A stretch of DNA of 64,000 nucleotides, taken from NCBI RefSeq assembly GCF_000682775.1, contig NZ_AWFI01000017.1:124001-188000 (forward strand), written 5' to 3'. Shown here piece by piece: positions 51,761-60,497 of the stretch (the first letter of the stretch is position 1; every line of letters begins with the position of its first letter). Both the position numbers and the translations under genes were made by a program. A model generated the notes under the pieces. It saw only the letters and a program-made list of their open reading frames with translations. It was not told the DNA's origin and ran no database searches. Origin of the DNA: Hyphomonas sp. L-53-1-40. Its GTDB lineage: Bacteria; Pseudomonadota; Alphaproteobacteria; Caulobacterales; Hyphomonadaceae.

Positions 51761-52969
51761 TTAGCTGAAGATCTCGAACAGACCTGCTGCGCCCATGCCG
51801 CCGCCAATGCACATCGTGACAACGCCATATTTCGCGCCGCGGCGCTGGCCTTCCATGAGCAGCGAGCCTGTGCAGCGTGCGCCAGTCATGCCGAACGGAT
51901 GGCCGATCGAGATCGAGCCGCCATTCACATTGTACTTCTCGGGATCAATGCCGAGACGGTCGCGGCTGTAGAGGCACTGCGAAGCGAAGGCTTCGTTCAG
52001 TTCCCAAAGGTCAATATCGTCAACCTTCAGGCCATGGCGCTCCAGCAGACGTGGCACAGCGAACACTGGGCCGATGCCCATTTCGTCTGGATCGCAACCC
52101 GCGACATTGAAACCAACAAAGCGACCGAGCGGCTTCAGGCCGCGCTTCTCGGCTTCCTTGGCTTCCATCACGACAACGGCTGCGGAGCCGTCTGACAGCT
52201 GGGACGCGTTACCTGCGGTGACGTATTTGCCTTCCTTGACGACCATGCCGCCAGAGAAGACCGGCTTCAGGCCGGAAAGGCTTTCAAACGTCGTGCCCGG
52301 GCGATTGCACTCGTCGCGATCACATACGACTTCCTGCAGCGTCTCTTCGCCGGTTTCCTTGTTGACCAGTTTCATTGTGGTCTTCAGAGGCACGATTTCC
52401 TCGGCCATGTAGCCTTTTTCCTGGAACGCGGCGGTGCGCTTCTGGGATTCAGCGGAGTACTCGTCTTGGTATTCGCGGCTGACGCCATAACGATCAGCGA
52501 CGATTTCAGCGGTCTCGATCATGGTCATCCAGATCGCAGGCCACTTCTTCATCAGTTCGTTTTCGGTGTAGCGGTGCAAGTTCATGTGGCCACTGCGGGA
52601 GACGAGGGACAGGGATTCAACACCGCCGCCGATGGCAACGGGTGCGCCTTCGTTGATGACCGTGTGTGCGGCATTGGCAATCGCCTGCAGGCCGGACGAA
52701 CAGAAACGGTTGATCGTGGCACCGGACGTCGTGGACGGGCAGCCAGCCCAGAGTGCGGCGTTGCGGGCCACATTGTGTCCAGTCGCGCCTTCAGGCTGTG
52801 CACAGCCGAGGAAAACGTCTTCAACCAGGCCGGCCTCGATGCCTGCACGATCAAGGGCGCCTTTGATGGCCGTTCCGGCCATGGTAATCCCGTGCGTATT
52901 GTTGAGTGATCCCCGGTTGGCTTTTGCCATGCCGGTACGGGCATAGGATACAATAACGGCTTCGCGCAT
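51761..52969 (-). CDS. thiolase (acetyl-CoA C-acyltransferase)
   Basis: A 402-residue thiolase. The nucleophile is Cys90 ([13 protein letters not shown]); the other catalytic elements are [17 protein letters not shown] (His) and [13 protein letters not shown] (second Cys). It opens with [16 protein letters not shown]. The long form, including [14 protein letters not shown], is the degradative type that cleaves 3-ketoacyl-CoA in fatty acid beta-oxidation. GGAGG lies 7 bases before ATG 52969; this rules out the longer frame to 53008. No fadB partner is adjacent. Confidence 0.93.
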   Translation of the reverse strand: MREAVIVSYARTGMAKANRGSLNNTHGITMAGTAIKGALDRAGIEAGLVEDVFLGCAQPEGATGHNVARNAALWAGCPSTTSGATINRFCSSGLQAIANAAHTVINEGAPVAIGGGVESLSLVSRSGHMNLHRYTENELMKKWPAIWMTMIETAEIVADRYGVSREYQDEYSAESQKRTAAFQEKGYMAEEIVPLKTTMKLVNKETGEETLQEVVCDRDECNRPGTTFESLSGLKPVFSGGMVVKEGKYVTAGNASQLSDGSAAVVVMEAKEAEKRGLKPLGRFVGFNVAGCDPDEMGIGPVFAVPRLLERHGLKVDDIDLWELNEAFASQCLYSRDRLGIDPEKYNVNGGSISIGHPFGMTGARCTGSLLMEGQRRGAKYGVVTMCIGGGMGAAGLFEIFS

Positions 52970-53076
52970 GTGCTTTCCTCCAAAATGAGCGTCGTTGTTG
53001 CGCCGCACACTAATCAGGTGATAACCGCAACGCCAGCCTTACCTTTGCGTAAACGGAACTCGGGACAACCCTTTTC

Positions 53077-53607
53077 CTACCCGCGATTGCCGTCTTCAAA
53101 ACCTGCGAGGGTCCATTCGGCAAATTCAGCGAGATTTCCATCACGGAACAAGAAACCGGCTACGCCCGCCGCGCGCGCGGCGGCGATGTCGGTTTCCTTG
53201 TCACCGATGAGAAAACTCTGCTCTCGTTTGACTGGAAACTCGGACATCGCGGCCAGTAGCATGCCGGGATTGGGTTTCCGGTCGAAACTGGCCTTTCGGT
53301 AAGCTGGATTTTCCCCTTCCTCGTGGAAGGGGCAGTGATAGATCCGGTCGATGTGCGCGCCCTGCTGGGCCAGTTCGTCCAGCATCCACTCATGCAGTGT
53401 GTGCATGTCGGCTTCTGTGTAATAGTTGCGGGCGATACCCGATTGATTGGTAACCACGAAAACGAACCAGTTGCGCGCGTTAAACGCGGCGATGGCCTCG
53501 GCGGCGCCTGGCATCCACTCGAAATCCTCGATGCGGCTGACATAACCTTTATCGACGTTTATCACGCCGTCGCGATCAAGGAAGAGGGCGGGGCGTGAGG
53601 CGCTCAT
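53077..53607 (-). CDS. HAD phosphatase, GmhB/HisB-N-like with a reduced zinc site
   Basis: A 176-residue HAD-IIIA phosphatase. Catalytic aspartates Asp11 and Asp13 lie in FLDRDGVIN; VTNQSGIAR, FDRKPNPGML and IGDKETDI follow, as in D-glycero-D-manno-heptose-1,7-bisphosphate 7-phosphatase (GmhB) for LPS core. GmhB binds zinc with a CxH ... CxC set; here the first pair is kept (YHCPFH) but the second is replaced (KASFDRKP), so the zinc site is incomplete. The enzyme may still be GmhB, or another sugar or histidinol phosphatase. Confidence 0.82.
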   Translation of the reverse strand: MSASRPALFLDRDGVINVDKGYVSRIEDFEWMPGAAEAIAAFNARNWFVFVVTNQSGIARNYYTEADMHTLHEWMLDELAQQGAHIDRIYHCPFHEEGENPAYRKASFDRKPNPGMLLAAMSEFPVKREQSFLIGDKETDIAAARAAGVAGFLFRDGNLAEFAEWTLAGFEDGNRG

Positions 53608-53750
53608 ATGAGCGGTCTTTGCCCGCAGTCTCTCGCAGTTGCAACACTCTCATTTGTGGTAAATTTTCTGGACCTTGGGTCCGAAAGACGATTTCTTTCC
53701 AATCGGAGGGGCCGTCAGAGCCCCCCAAAATGCCTAAGGGAGGGCAAATT

Positions 53751-54035
53751 ATGGAAGATATTATACCACTCATCCTGAGTGCTATTGGGGGTCTGGTGAT
53801 CGGCCCGCTGGTTTCACGGCTAACCGGCGGCGGCGGCACAGGTGGACTGATCGGCGGAATTATCGGTGGCATTGGTGCGCACTACGGACTGGATGCAGCC
53901 AATATTCAGGTTCTGGGCGATGCCGCGGCCAGTTCAACCTCACCCATCAATATAATCAATACACTGCTGGAAGGCGGCGTGGGGGGCGGAATTGTCGGCA
54001 TCCTCGCTGGCCTGGTCATGAAGCCGAAAGGCTGA
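53751..54035 (+). CDS. small glycine-zipper membrane protein
   Basis: A 94-residue protein with two hydrophobic glycine-rich segments (IIPLILSAIGGLVIGPLV and GGIIGGIGAHYGL) and a third at the C terminus (GGVGGGIVGILAGLVM). A strong GGGAGGG ribosome site 8 bases before ATG 53751 fixes the start; the longer frame begins inside the neighbouring gene's upstream region. The Gly-repeat helices resemble pore-like or oligomerising membrane proteins (GlsB/YmgE-like in appearance only). Function unknown. It is isolated between gmhB-like and MFS genes. Confidence 0.7.
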   Translation: MEDIIPLILSAIGGLVIGPLVSRLTGGGGTGGLIGGIIGGIGAHYGLDAANIQVLGDAAASSTSPINIINTLLEGGVGGGIVGILAGLVMKPKG

Positions 54036-54056
54036 TCCATACCGAAATTCACGATG

Positions 54057-54082
54057 AAGCCGGCTCCGCTGTGGGTCGGCTT
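54057..54082 (+). terminator. hairpin after the small membrane protein gene
   Basis: AAGCCG and CGGCTT form a 6-bp stem around a 14-base loop, followed by TATT on the plus strand; it also lies at the end of the converging MFS gene. Confidence 0.4.
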
Positions 54083-55335
54083 TATTCGTCTATTGGAAGC
54101 TTTCCCTTGTTGGCCTCGACCCCTCGCAGGAAGGGTATAATCGAAAACGCCGTCAGAATGCCTGCTAACAGAAACGCCGCGCCTGGAAAGTGTAACGGTG
54201 TGCCGGGTTCGGTGAAATAGAACAGTGCGCCAGCCATGATCATGGGGCCGAATATCATGGCGAAGGAGTTCAGGCTGGCTGATGCTCCCTGCAATTCTCC
54301 CTGGGCGTTCTTGGGAGTGACAGTGGACATGAGGGAGTTCAAGGTCGGGCTGGCTACCCCGCCAAGTGCACCTAACGGGATGATCAGGAAAACGACCCAA
54401 CCGAGCCCGGCAAACGCATAGGCGAACAAGGCGAGCGCATTGATGATAATCCCGTAGAGCGCCGTCCTTACTGCACCGAAGCGTTTCAGCGCGATTCCGA
54501 TCAGCCCGGCCTGGACGACAGCGGCGCCGAGCCCCACCAAGCCAAGCGACAAGCCGATTTCCTTCGGGGACCAGTCATATCGGATCTCGCCATGAATCGG
54601 CCAAGTCGATGGGTATACCGTGTGGGCGAGGAAAAACACGCCTGCCGAAACGAGAAACCAGGAAACATGCGGCAGTTTCGAGAAATGCTTTACGGCTCCG
54701 AACGGATTGGAACGGGACGGGGCAAACGGACGGCGGTGTTCTTTCTCCAGCGATTCCGGGAGGACAAAGAAGCCATAGCAGAAGTTCAACAAGGCCAGCG
54801 CCGCAGCAGCAAAGAAAGGCGCGCGTGGATCGAATTCACCCAGGATACCCCCCATGACCGGGCCAAAGATGAAACCAAAGCCGAAAGCGGCACCGACCAT
54901 GCCAAAGGCTTTGCCGCGATTTTCCGGTTCAGTGACATCGGCAATGTAAGCATTGGCCGTGGAATAAGTTGCGCCGGAAATTCCCGAAAGGGCGCGCCCG
55001 AGGAAAAGCAACCAGATCGAATTTGCAAAACCCATAATCAGGAAATCGATTGAGAGCGTTGCGATCGAGGCGAGGAGTACGGGCCGGCGTCCAAACCGAT
55101 CCGACAATGCCCCAAGCATCGGTCCGAACAGAAAGTTCATGAAGGCATATGTCGTGCCCAGCCCGCCTATATAGAGCGTGGCGCGTTCGGCTGAGATATT
55201 GCCAAGTTCCTGCACCAGAGTCGGTACGACAGGGATAATCAGGCCAAAAGCCAGCATGTCGATCGCAACCGTTATGATCACGAACATGAAGGCGTTCTTG
55301 CCATGGCGCCGAGTGGCGGATGCGGAGTCAGTCAT
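54082..55335 (-). CDS. MFS transporter, TetA-like (TCR/Tet family)
   Basis: A 417-residue, 12-helix transporter. It begins with the drug:H+ antiporter motif region FVIITVAIDMLAFGLIIPVVP, has motif A as GALSDRFGRRPV in the loop between helices 2 and 3, and motif C as GAAFGFGFIFGPVMGG. TetA-like members of alphaproteobacteria are often uncharacterised, so resistance to tetracycline should not be assumed. No TetR-type regulator is adjacent. Confidence 0.88.
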   Translation of the reverse strand: MTDSASATRRHGKNAFMFVIITVAIDMLAFGLIIPVVPTLVQELGNISAERATLYIGGLGTTYAFMNFLFGPMLGALSDRFGRRPVLLASIATLSIDFLIMGFANSIWLLFLGRALSGISGATYSTANAYIADVTEPENRGKAFGMVGAAFGFGFIFGPVMGGILGEFDPRAPFFAAAALALLNFCYGFFVLPESLEKEHRRPFAPSRSNPFGAVKHFSKLPHVSWFLVSAGVFFLAHTVYPSTWPIHGEIRYDWSPKEIGLSLGLVGLGAAVVQAGLIGIALKRFGAVRTALYGIIINALALFAYAFAGLGWVVFLIIPLGALGGVASPTLNSLMSTVTPKNAQGELQGASASLNSFAMIFGPMIMAGALFYFTEPGTPLHFPGAAFLLAGILTAFSIIPFLRGVEANKGKLPIDE

Positions 55336-55450
55336 GCGCGCATCTGGCCGCAGCCGGGGGTCCGGTCAATGTGTTTATGCCCATAATGACAGGGGTTTAT
55401 CGCCGCGTGAGCTCTTGTCGCACCTGTTCGCCTGTGGCCCAGTCTTTCGC

Positions 55451-56086
55451 ATGACCGACTCTATTCCGATTACGCGGCGGAATGTATCGCCCGAGCGGGC
55501 CGACGGTATTCGGGCGCGTTTGCGCGGTGCCGAGACACTGACGGACCAGCCCGATGCTTCCCGAATTGCCGTTACTTCAGACGCGGCTAGTCTCTTTGCG
55601 CTGTTGTCGGACCCCGCCGTGCATACGCCGATCTACACGCTGCCGCGCCCCCTCACTGAGGCGAGCACCGTCGCGTTCATCCAACAGCACCTTGAAGAGC
55701 GCGAGGCGGGCACTGGCCTCCTGTTCGTCCGCGCAGCCGACGATGGGCGAGTCCTCGGATACAGCGACGTGCAGGTCTGGCCAGACTTGGCGGCGGGTGA
55801 GCTCGGCGGCGCGTTGCACCCGTCGCAGCACGCCAAGGGTCAGGGAACGTGCGGCGCCATTGCGAGCTTCAACTGGATGTTTGAGGCGCTGGATCTCGAT
55901 CTGCTGTGCGAGACGGCCAGCCTCGAAAACATCCCGACCCAGCGCATGCTCGATGGACTGGGTTTCGCTCGCATGGGGGAGATTGAGAGCGTACGACCAG
56001 ACGGAACATCGCGTCGGTCCCTGGTCTGGGAGATGACTCGCGAGGACTGGCGCGCCCGGCATGGCGGTGGCCAAAAGCGCAGTTAA
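55451..56086 (+). CDS. GNAT family N-acetyltransferase
   Basis: A 211-residue protein of the Acetyltransf_3/RimJ-like type: an N-terminal beta strand region (RNVSPERADGIRARLRGAETL), RVLGYSDVQVWPDL, and ETASLENIPTQRMLDGLGFARMGEIESVRP, the closing signature of RimJ-type enzymes in which the residues before LGF bind acetyl-CoA. The acetyl-CoA loop appears as HAKGQGTCGAIAS, with Q-x-x-G partially kept. The substrate is unknown. ATG 55451 gives family length; the long in-frame extension upstream overlaps the MFS promoter region. Confidence 0.82.
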   Translation: MTDSIPITRRNVSPERADGIRARLRGAETLTDQPDASRIAVTSDAASLFALLSDPAVHTPIYTLPRPLTEASTVAFIQQHLEEREAGTGLLFVRAADDGRVLGYSDVQVWPDLAAGELGGALHPSQHAKGQGTCGAIASFNWMFEALDLDLLCETASLENIPTQRMLDGLGFARMGEIESVRPDGTSRRSLVWEMTREDWRARHGGGQKRS

Positions 56087-56118
56087 GGATAAAGGAGACC
56101 AACTCGGAGGCCTTCGAC

Positions 56119-56682
56119 GTGCTGACCTATCTCTTACTCGGCTTCGTGGCCGTGCTGATCGTGACTGGGGTCCTGATATACAATCGGCTCGTCAGTCGAT
56201 CACAGATGGCGGACAATGGCTGGTCGGATATTGATGTGCAGCTGAAACGACGCGCCAATCTGATTCCCCAACTCGTGACCACGGTCAAAGGCTATGCCGC
56301 GCACGAGCGAGACCTCTTTGTAGAAGTTACGGAAAAGCGCGCGCAGGCTATGGCAGCGGGGGACGATCTCGCCAGTCGGGGTGCGGCAGAGAGCGCCCTG
56401 TCCCAACCAGTCGCGCGCCTGATGGCCATTGCCGAAGACTATCCGGACATGAAGGCCAGCGGCAACTTTCTCGAACTGCAGAGAGAATTGTCAGACACCG
56501 AGGACAAGATCGAAATGGCGCGCCGCTTCTACAATGGTGCCGTGCGCGAGTTGAACACGAGTGTTCAGAGTTTTCCGGCCAACCTGGTGGCCGGCCCGCT
56601 CGGGTTTCGGCAACGCGCCTATTTCGAAGTGGACATGGCCGATCGGGCATTGCCAGAGGTCGACATGGGAGGCGTTTCATGA
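56119..56682 (+). CDS. lemA: LemA family protein
   Basis: A 187-residue protein: N-terminal membrane helix (about 3-23, LLLGFVAVLIVTGVLIYNRL) then a cytosolic helical bundle with the LemA signature NGWSDIDVQLKRRANLIPQLVTTVKGY (33-59) and MARRFYNGAVRELNTSVQSFP. GTG start. It overlaps the next gene by 4 bases (ATGA). LemA with a DUF2207 protein is a common bacterial pair of unknown function in the membrane. Confidence 0.92.
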   Translation: MLTYLLLGFVAVLIVTGVLIYNRLVSRSQMADNGWSDIDVQLKRRANLIPQLVTTVKGYAAHERDLFVEVTEKRAQAMAAGDDLASRGAAESALSQPVARLMAIAEDYPDMKASGNFLELQRELSDTEDKIEMARRFYNGAVRELNTSVQSFPANLVAGPLGFRQRAYFEVDMADRALPEVDMGGVS

Positions 56683-58394
56683 ACGTTCGCGCGTTGCTCC
56701 TGTCCTTGATGGGGTGCCTGTTCGTATTCAGTGCGGTGGCCGAAGAAAAGATCGACAGTTTCGATGTTTCGATCTCCGTGGAGACTGATGGCGACATCGA
56801 GGTGTCCGAGACAATTCAGGTCACCTCCGAGGGCACACGTATCCGGCGTGGTATCTTCCGCGACCTACCTCGATACTATGCCGATGACGAAGGGCAGACG
56901 GGCGACAAGCTGCCATACCAATATGATGTCAGGCGCGTGACCCGAGATGGACGTCGCGAGCCTTACTCAGTCGAGCGGGATGGCAATGCCTTCCGTATCC
57001 GGATTGGCGATGCCGACGTGTTTCTGCAGCATGGAAGCCATACTTACGAAATCGAGTATGAGGTGAAGAACCAGATTCGCTATTTCGAAACCCATGACGA
57101 GCTCTTTTGGAATGTGACCGGCAATTACTGGCTATTCCCGATTGATCAGTCTGCAGTGCGCATTACCCTGCCAGAAGACGCGCGTATCGTTTCGCAGGAT
57201 GCGTATACCGGCGGGTTTGGCGATGTAGGCAGCGACTATGCCTACCGCCAAAGTGGTGGAGCGCATGTGTTCGAAGCCACGCGGGGATTTCTACCGGGGG
57301 AGGGGATGACCGTATCTCTCGGGCTGGAAAAGGGAGTGATCGAGCCTCTTTCCCTGTCGGACAAGGGTACGCTCTGGTGGTTCCGCTACGGGTCGCTTGG
57401 TTTGCTGATCGCCTCGTTTCTCGGCGTACTTGCCTTCCTGACGCGCAGCTTCCGCAAGGTCGGCGAGGACCCACCCAAGGATCCGGTCTTTGCGCGGTAT
57501 GAGCCGCCGAAAGGTTTGTCCCCTGCCGCTGTGCACCACATCTACTATCGCGGTTTGCGCGGGCATGGCGCCCTGATCTCCACACTTATCAGTATGGGCG
57601 CGAAAGGCCTCGTCGATATCGACGCGTCTGAAAAGAAGTCAACCGTTCTGACTCGAAAGTCCGGCGTGTCCGCGACCCTGTCAGCTGACGAGAAGCAGCT
57701 TGACGACGATCTGTTTGATGGCGCGGGGACACGCACGCTGGGCGGCAAGTATGATGCAAGCTTTACGACAGCATATTCCCTGTTCCGAAAGTCGATTTCC
57801 CGGAAATATGGGAAGGCGTACTTCCGCTGGAACCTCGGCTATACGTTGGGCGCTGTTGTGCTGACGATTGCCGGCATTGCGCTGGCCGTTTCCCAAACCA
57901 TCAACTGGTCATGGTGGCATATGGCCATCATCCTGGCGCTTGCGGCCATGAATGGACTCTTCATGTATCTGATGCCAGCGCCGACGCCCAAGGGGCAAAA
58001 GGTGCGAACAGAGATTGAAGGCTTCAAACTGTACATGGAGAAGGCTGAGAAGTTGCAGATGAATTCAGTGGAAGTCGGCAGCGATGCGCTACCTCCGATG
58101 AGCGTTGAACGCTACGAACGGTTCCTGCCTTATGCTGTGGCGCTCAATGTGGAAAAGCCGTGGACAGAGTATTTTGAGAAGACGCTGCCCACCGAGGCCG
58201 CCAACTATTCGCCGGCATGGGGACATTTCGGCAGTCGCTCTTTCGGCAGTGTCGGGGGCATGAATGATGCCATCATGTCGAGCATGAGCACGGGCGTCAG
58301 CAGCTCTCTGCCACAAAGCTCCAGCTCCTCGGGCAGCGGAGGTGGCGGCTTTTCTGGAGGCGGTGGCGGCGGCGGTGGCGGTGGCGGTTGGTAA
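56679..58394 (+). CDS. DUF2207 domain membrane protein
   Basis: A 571-residue protein with signal peptide (1-21), a periplasmic DUF2207 beta domain (about 25-215: IRRGIFRDLPRYYA, YEIEYEVKNQIRYFETHDELFWNVTG), a membrane helix (about 232-252), a cytosolic part with two further helices (about 385-435), and an extreme Gly-rich end (SSSGSGGGGFSGGGG then poly-Gly, final Trp). The end is typical of this family and probably flexible. Translation is coupled to lemA. Function unknown. Confidence 0.9.
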   Translation: MNVRALLLSLMGCLFVFSAVAEEKIDSFDVSISVETDGDIEVSETIQVTSEGTRIRRGIFRDLPRYYADDEGQTGDKLPYQYDVRRVTRDGRREPYSVERDGNAFRIRIGDADVFLQHGSHTYEIEYEVKNQIRYFETHDELFWNVTGNYWLFPIDQSAVRITLPEDARIVSQDAYTGGFGDVGSDYAYRQSGGAHVFEATRGFLPGEGMTVSLGLEKGVIEPLSLSDKGTLWWFRYGSLGLLIASFLGVLAFLTRSFRKVGEDPPKDPVFARYEPPKGLSPAAVHHIYYRGLRGHGALISTLISMGAKGLVDIDASEKKSTVLTRKSGVSATLSADEKQLDDDLFDGAGTRTLGGKYDASFTTAYSLFRKSISRKYGKAYFRWNLGYTLGAVVLTIAGIALAVSQTINWSWWHMAIILALAAMNGLFMYLMPAPTPKGQKVRTEIEGFKLYMEKAEKLQMNSVEVGSDALPPMSVERYERFLPYAVALNVEKPWTEYFEKTLPTEAANYSPAWGHFGSRSFGSVGGMNDAIMSSMSTGVSSSLPQSSSSSGSGGGGFSGGGGGGGGGGGW

Positions 58395-58397
58395 GCC

Positions 58398-59579
58398 CTA
58401 GCGGCTGAGTTCCTTCATGGCCTCGTCAAGACCATCCAGCGTAAGTTCAAACATGCGGTGGCCACCAATCAGTTCCCGGATCAGCTTGATGGAGCCAGTA
58501 TATTCCCAAGCGCCTTCCTTGACCGGGTTCAACCAGACAAGGTTCGGATAGCGTTCAACAAAGCGCTGAATCCATATGCCGCCAGCTTCCTCATTCCAAT
58601 GCTCCACCGAGCCGCCGGAATAGGTGATCTCATACGGGCTCATCGTGGCGTCGCCAACGACGATGACCTTGTAGTCGCTTGGGTATTTGTTCAGGACGTC
58701 CCAAGTGGGAATGCGATTGTTCATACGGCGGCGATTGTCCTTCCACAGCCCTTCATAGGGGCAGTTGTGAAAGTAATAATATTCAAGATTTTTGATCTCG
58801 GACCGAGCCGCCGAAAAGAGTTCTTCCATGATGCGGACATACGGGTCCATTGATCCGCCCACGTCGAGCAGCAGCAGGACCGATACCGTGTTGCGTTTTT
58901 CCGCGCGCATCTCGATGTCGAGATAGCCTTTGCGCGCAGTGTTGCGGATCGTCTGGTCAAGGTCGAGTTCATCCGGCGCGCCTTTGCGTGCCCATTTGCG
59001 CAGCCGCTTCATGGCGACCTTGATGTTCCGTGTGCCGAGTTCGACGGAATCATCGTAATTCTTGAATTCGCGCTTGTCCCACACCTTCACGGCGCGGCGG
59101 TGACGGGATTTCTCCTGGCCGATGCGGACGCCTTCCGGATTATAGCCATTGGCACCAAAGGGCGAAGTGCCGCCGGTGCCGATCCATTTATTGCCGCCCT
59201 CATGTCGCTTCTTCTGCTCGTCGAGACGCTTTTGCAGCGTTTCCATCAGTTTTTCGAAGCCGCCCATGGCTTCGATTTCGTCCATTTCTTCCTTGCTCAG
59301 GAACTTCTCGGACATTTTCCGCAGCCATTCCTCGGGAATATCTTCGACGTCCACTGCGTCAGCCAGACTGTCGAGCCCTTTGAAGGCATGGCCAAAGACT
59401 TTGTCGAATTTGTCGATATTGCGTTCGTCCTTCACCAGCGCAGCGCGGGAGAGGTAGTAGAAATCCTCCACATCCATATCGATGACCTGTTTGTCCATCG
59501 CCTCCATCAACAGAAGGTATTCCTTCAGGGTGACGGGCACTTTGGCTTCGCGCAGCTCATTGAAGAAGTTCAGGAACAT
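58398..59579 (-). CDS. CoxE-like VWA domain protein
   Basis: A 393-residue cytosolic protein of the CoxE/YehP type: helical N-terminal domain (LREAKVPVTLKEYLLLMEAMDKQ), a Gly/Asn-rich linker (about 125-165) and a C-terminal von Willebrand A domain with a MIDAS-like motif DVGGSMDPY and VVGDATMSPYE. Such proteins work with a MoxR-type AAA+ ATPase to insert metals or remodel proteins. No MoxR gene is adjacent in the window, which is unusual. ATG 59579 gives the normal N terminus; the extension to 59639 has none of its features. It converges on the DUF2207 gene. Confidence 0.86.
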   Translation of the reverse strand: MFLNFFNELREAKVPVTLKEYLLLMEAMDKQVIDMDVEDFYYLSRAALVKDERNIDKFDKVFGHAFKGLDSLADAVDVEDIPEEWLRKMSEKFLSKEEMDEIEAMGGFEKLMETLQKRLDEQKKRHEGGNKWIGTGGTSPFGANGYNPEGVRIGQEKSRHRRAVKVWDKREFKNYDDSVELGTRNIKVAMKRLRKWARKGAPDELDLDQTIRNTARKGYLDIEMRAEKRNTVSVLLLLDVGGSMDPYVRIMEELFSAARSEIKNLEYYYFHNCPYEGLWKDNRRRMNNRIPTWDVLNKYPSDYKVIVVGDATMSPYEITYSGGSVEHWNEEAGGIWIQRFVERYPNLVWLNPVKEGAWEYTGSIKLIRELIGGHRMFELTLDGLDEAMKELSR

Positions 59580-59668
59580 GGGCGGGTCTCTTCGATTGGG
59601 TTGACCCTGAAGATAGCGTCGCGAAGCCCTCATGTCCAAGATGACGCTGGGAAAAGCAGATTGACGAC

Positions 59669-59698
59669 TTGACGGGAAACCATTTGGTTTCCTATAAA
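59669..59698 (+). promoter_or_regulatory. arsR promoter with operator in the spacer
   Basis: TTGACG (59669-59674) and TATAAA (59693-59698) are 18 bases apart. The whole spacer is the palindrome GGAAACCA-TT-TGGTTTCC, so a repressor bound there would block polymerase directly. Confidence 0.75.
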
Positions 59699-59716
59699 AG
59701 GAAACTGAAAGGTTTC
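59676..59716. promoter_or_regulatory. two tandem operators GAAAC-N6-GTTTC
   Basis: Sites at 59676-59691 and 59701-59716 share the same half-site pair and spacing, and their centres are 25 bases apart. The first lies in the promoter spacer and the second between the -10 and the start codon at 59722. A self-repressing ArsR-type regulator is the natural ligand. Confidence 0.7.
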
Positions 59717-59721
59717 ATAAT

Positions 59722-60036
59722 ATGTCTGACACAGATGTCTTCCGCGCCATTGCTGATCCAACCCGCCGACAGATCATGTCGATGCTGGTGGACGGTGAAT
59801 TGCGCGTCTCAGATATTGCCAGCCAGTTCGAGATGAGCCGGCCAGCGGTATCCAAACACCTTGCTCAACTGGAGTCGGCCGATCTCATCATGGTCGAGCG
59901 CCAAGGCAGGGAAGCGATCAATCGACTCAATCCGGAAGGACTGAAACCCGTTGCGGAATGGCTGACCTTCTTCAGTCAGTTCTGGGACGACAAGCTCGCC
60001 AAACTGAAACAGGCTGTGGAGGGATCCGATGACTGA
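59722..60036 (+). CDS. ArsR family transcriptional regulator
   Basis: A 104-residue winged-helix repressor: IADPTRRQIMSMLVDGELRVSDIASQFEMSRPAVSKHLAQLESADLI is the ArsR helix-turn-helix. It lacks the metal-binding cysteines (no ELCVCDL box) and so is of the non-metal subgroup that controls SRPBCC genes. It overlaps the SRPBCC gene by 8 bases, and the operators at 59676-59716 fit self-regulation. This pair is common in many bacteria. Confidence 0.9.
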   Translation: MSDTDVFRAIADPTRRQIMSMLVDGELRVSDIASQFEMSRPAVSKHLAQLESADLIMVERQGREAINRLNPEGLKPVAEWLTFFSQFWDDKLAKLKQAVEGSDD

Positions 60037-60451
60037 CGCCACACTTACAAAAACTATTTTTATCAACGCCGCGCCGGAGCGCGTCTGGACTTATCTCGTC
60101 GAGCCGGAGAAGCTCGCCCGCTGGTTCCATGAATCTGATAAATTGTTGGACGCAGGCCAGGACTACGCCCTGCTGCGAGAGAACAAGGGTAAGCCGGATC
60201 CGAAAATGTGCTGGGGACGGGTTCTCGTGTCCGAACCGCCGCACAGGCTGGTCTACACCTTTACGCACGCTTTTCTCGGTGGCCATGAAACGGAAGTGGC
60301 GTGGCAGCTGGAAGAGGCCTTCGGCGGCACGAAACTCACGCTTGTTCACTCCGGTTTTGAGGCCTTCACTGGCGACGTGTTCGATATGCTTACAAGCCAT
60401 GACAAGGGTTGGGACCAACATTTTACCCGCCTGCGGGTGGTGGCTTCTTGA
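60029..60451 (+). CDS. SRPBCC (AHSA1-like) domain protein
   Basis: A 140-residue START/AHSA1-like protein: KTIFINAAPERVWTYLVEPEKLARWF is the opening strand-helix and later GTKLTLVHSGFEAF and a long C-terminal helix (about 112-135). Such proteins have a hydrophobic cavity for a lipid, polyketide or small molecule ligand. It is controlled with the ArsR gene in front (8-base overlap). The ligand is unknown. Confidence 0.88.
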   Translation: MTDATLTKTIFINAAPERVWTYLVEPEKLARWFHESDKLLDAGQDYALLRENKGKPDPKMCWGRVLVSEPPHRLVYTFTHAFLGGHETEVAWQLEEAFGGTKLTLVHSGFEAFTGDVFDMLTSHDKGWDQHFTRLRVVAS

Positions 60452-60497
60452 GTGACGCACTCATGCTCGGTTCAGCTGGATTTGCTAATCAGTCCCC

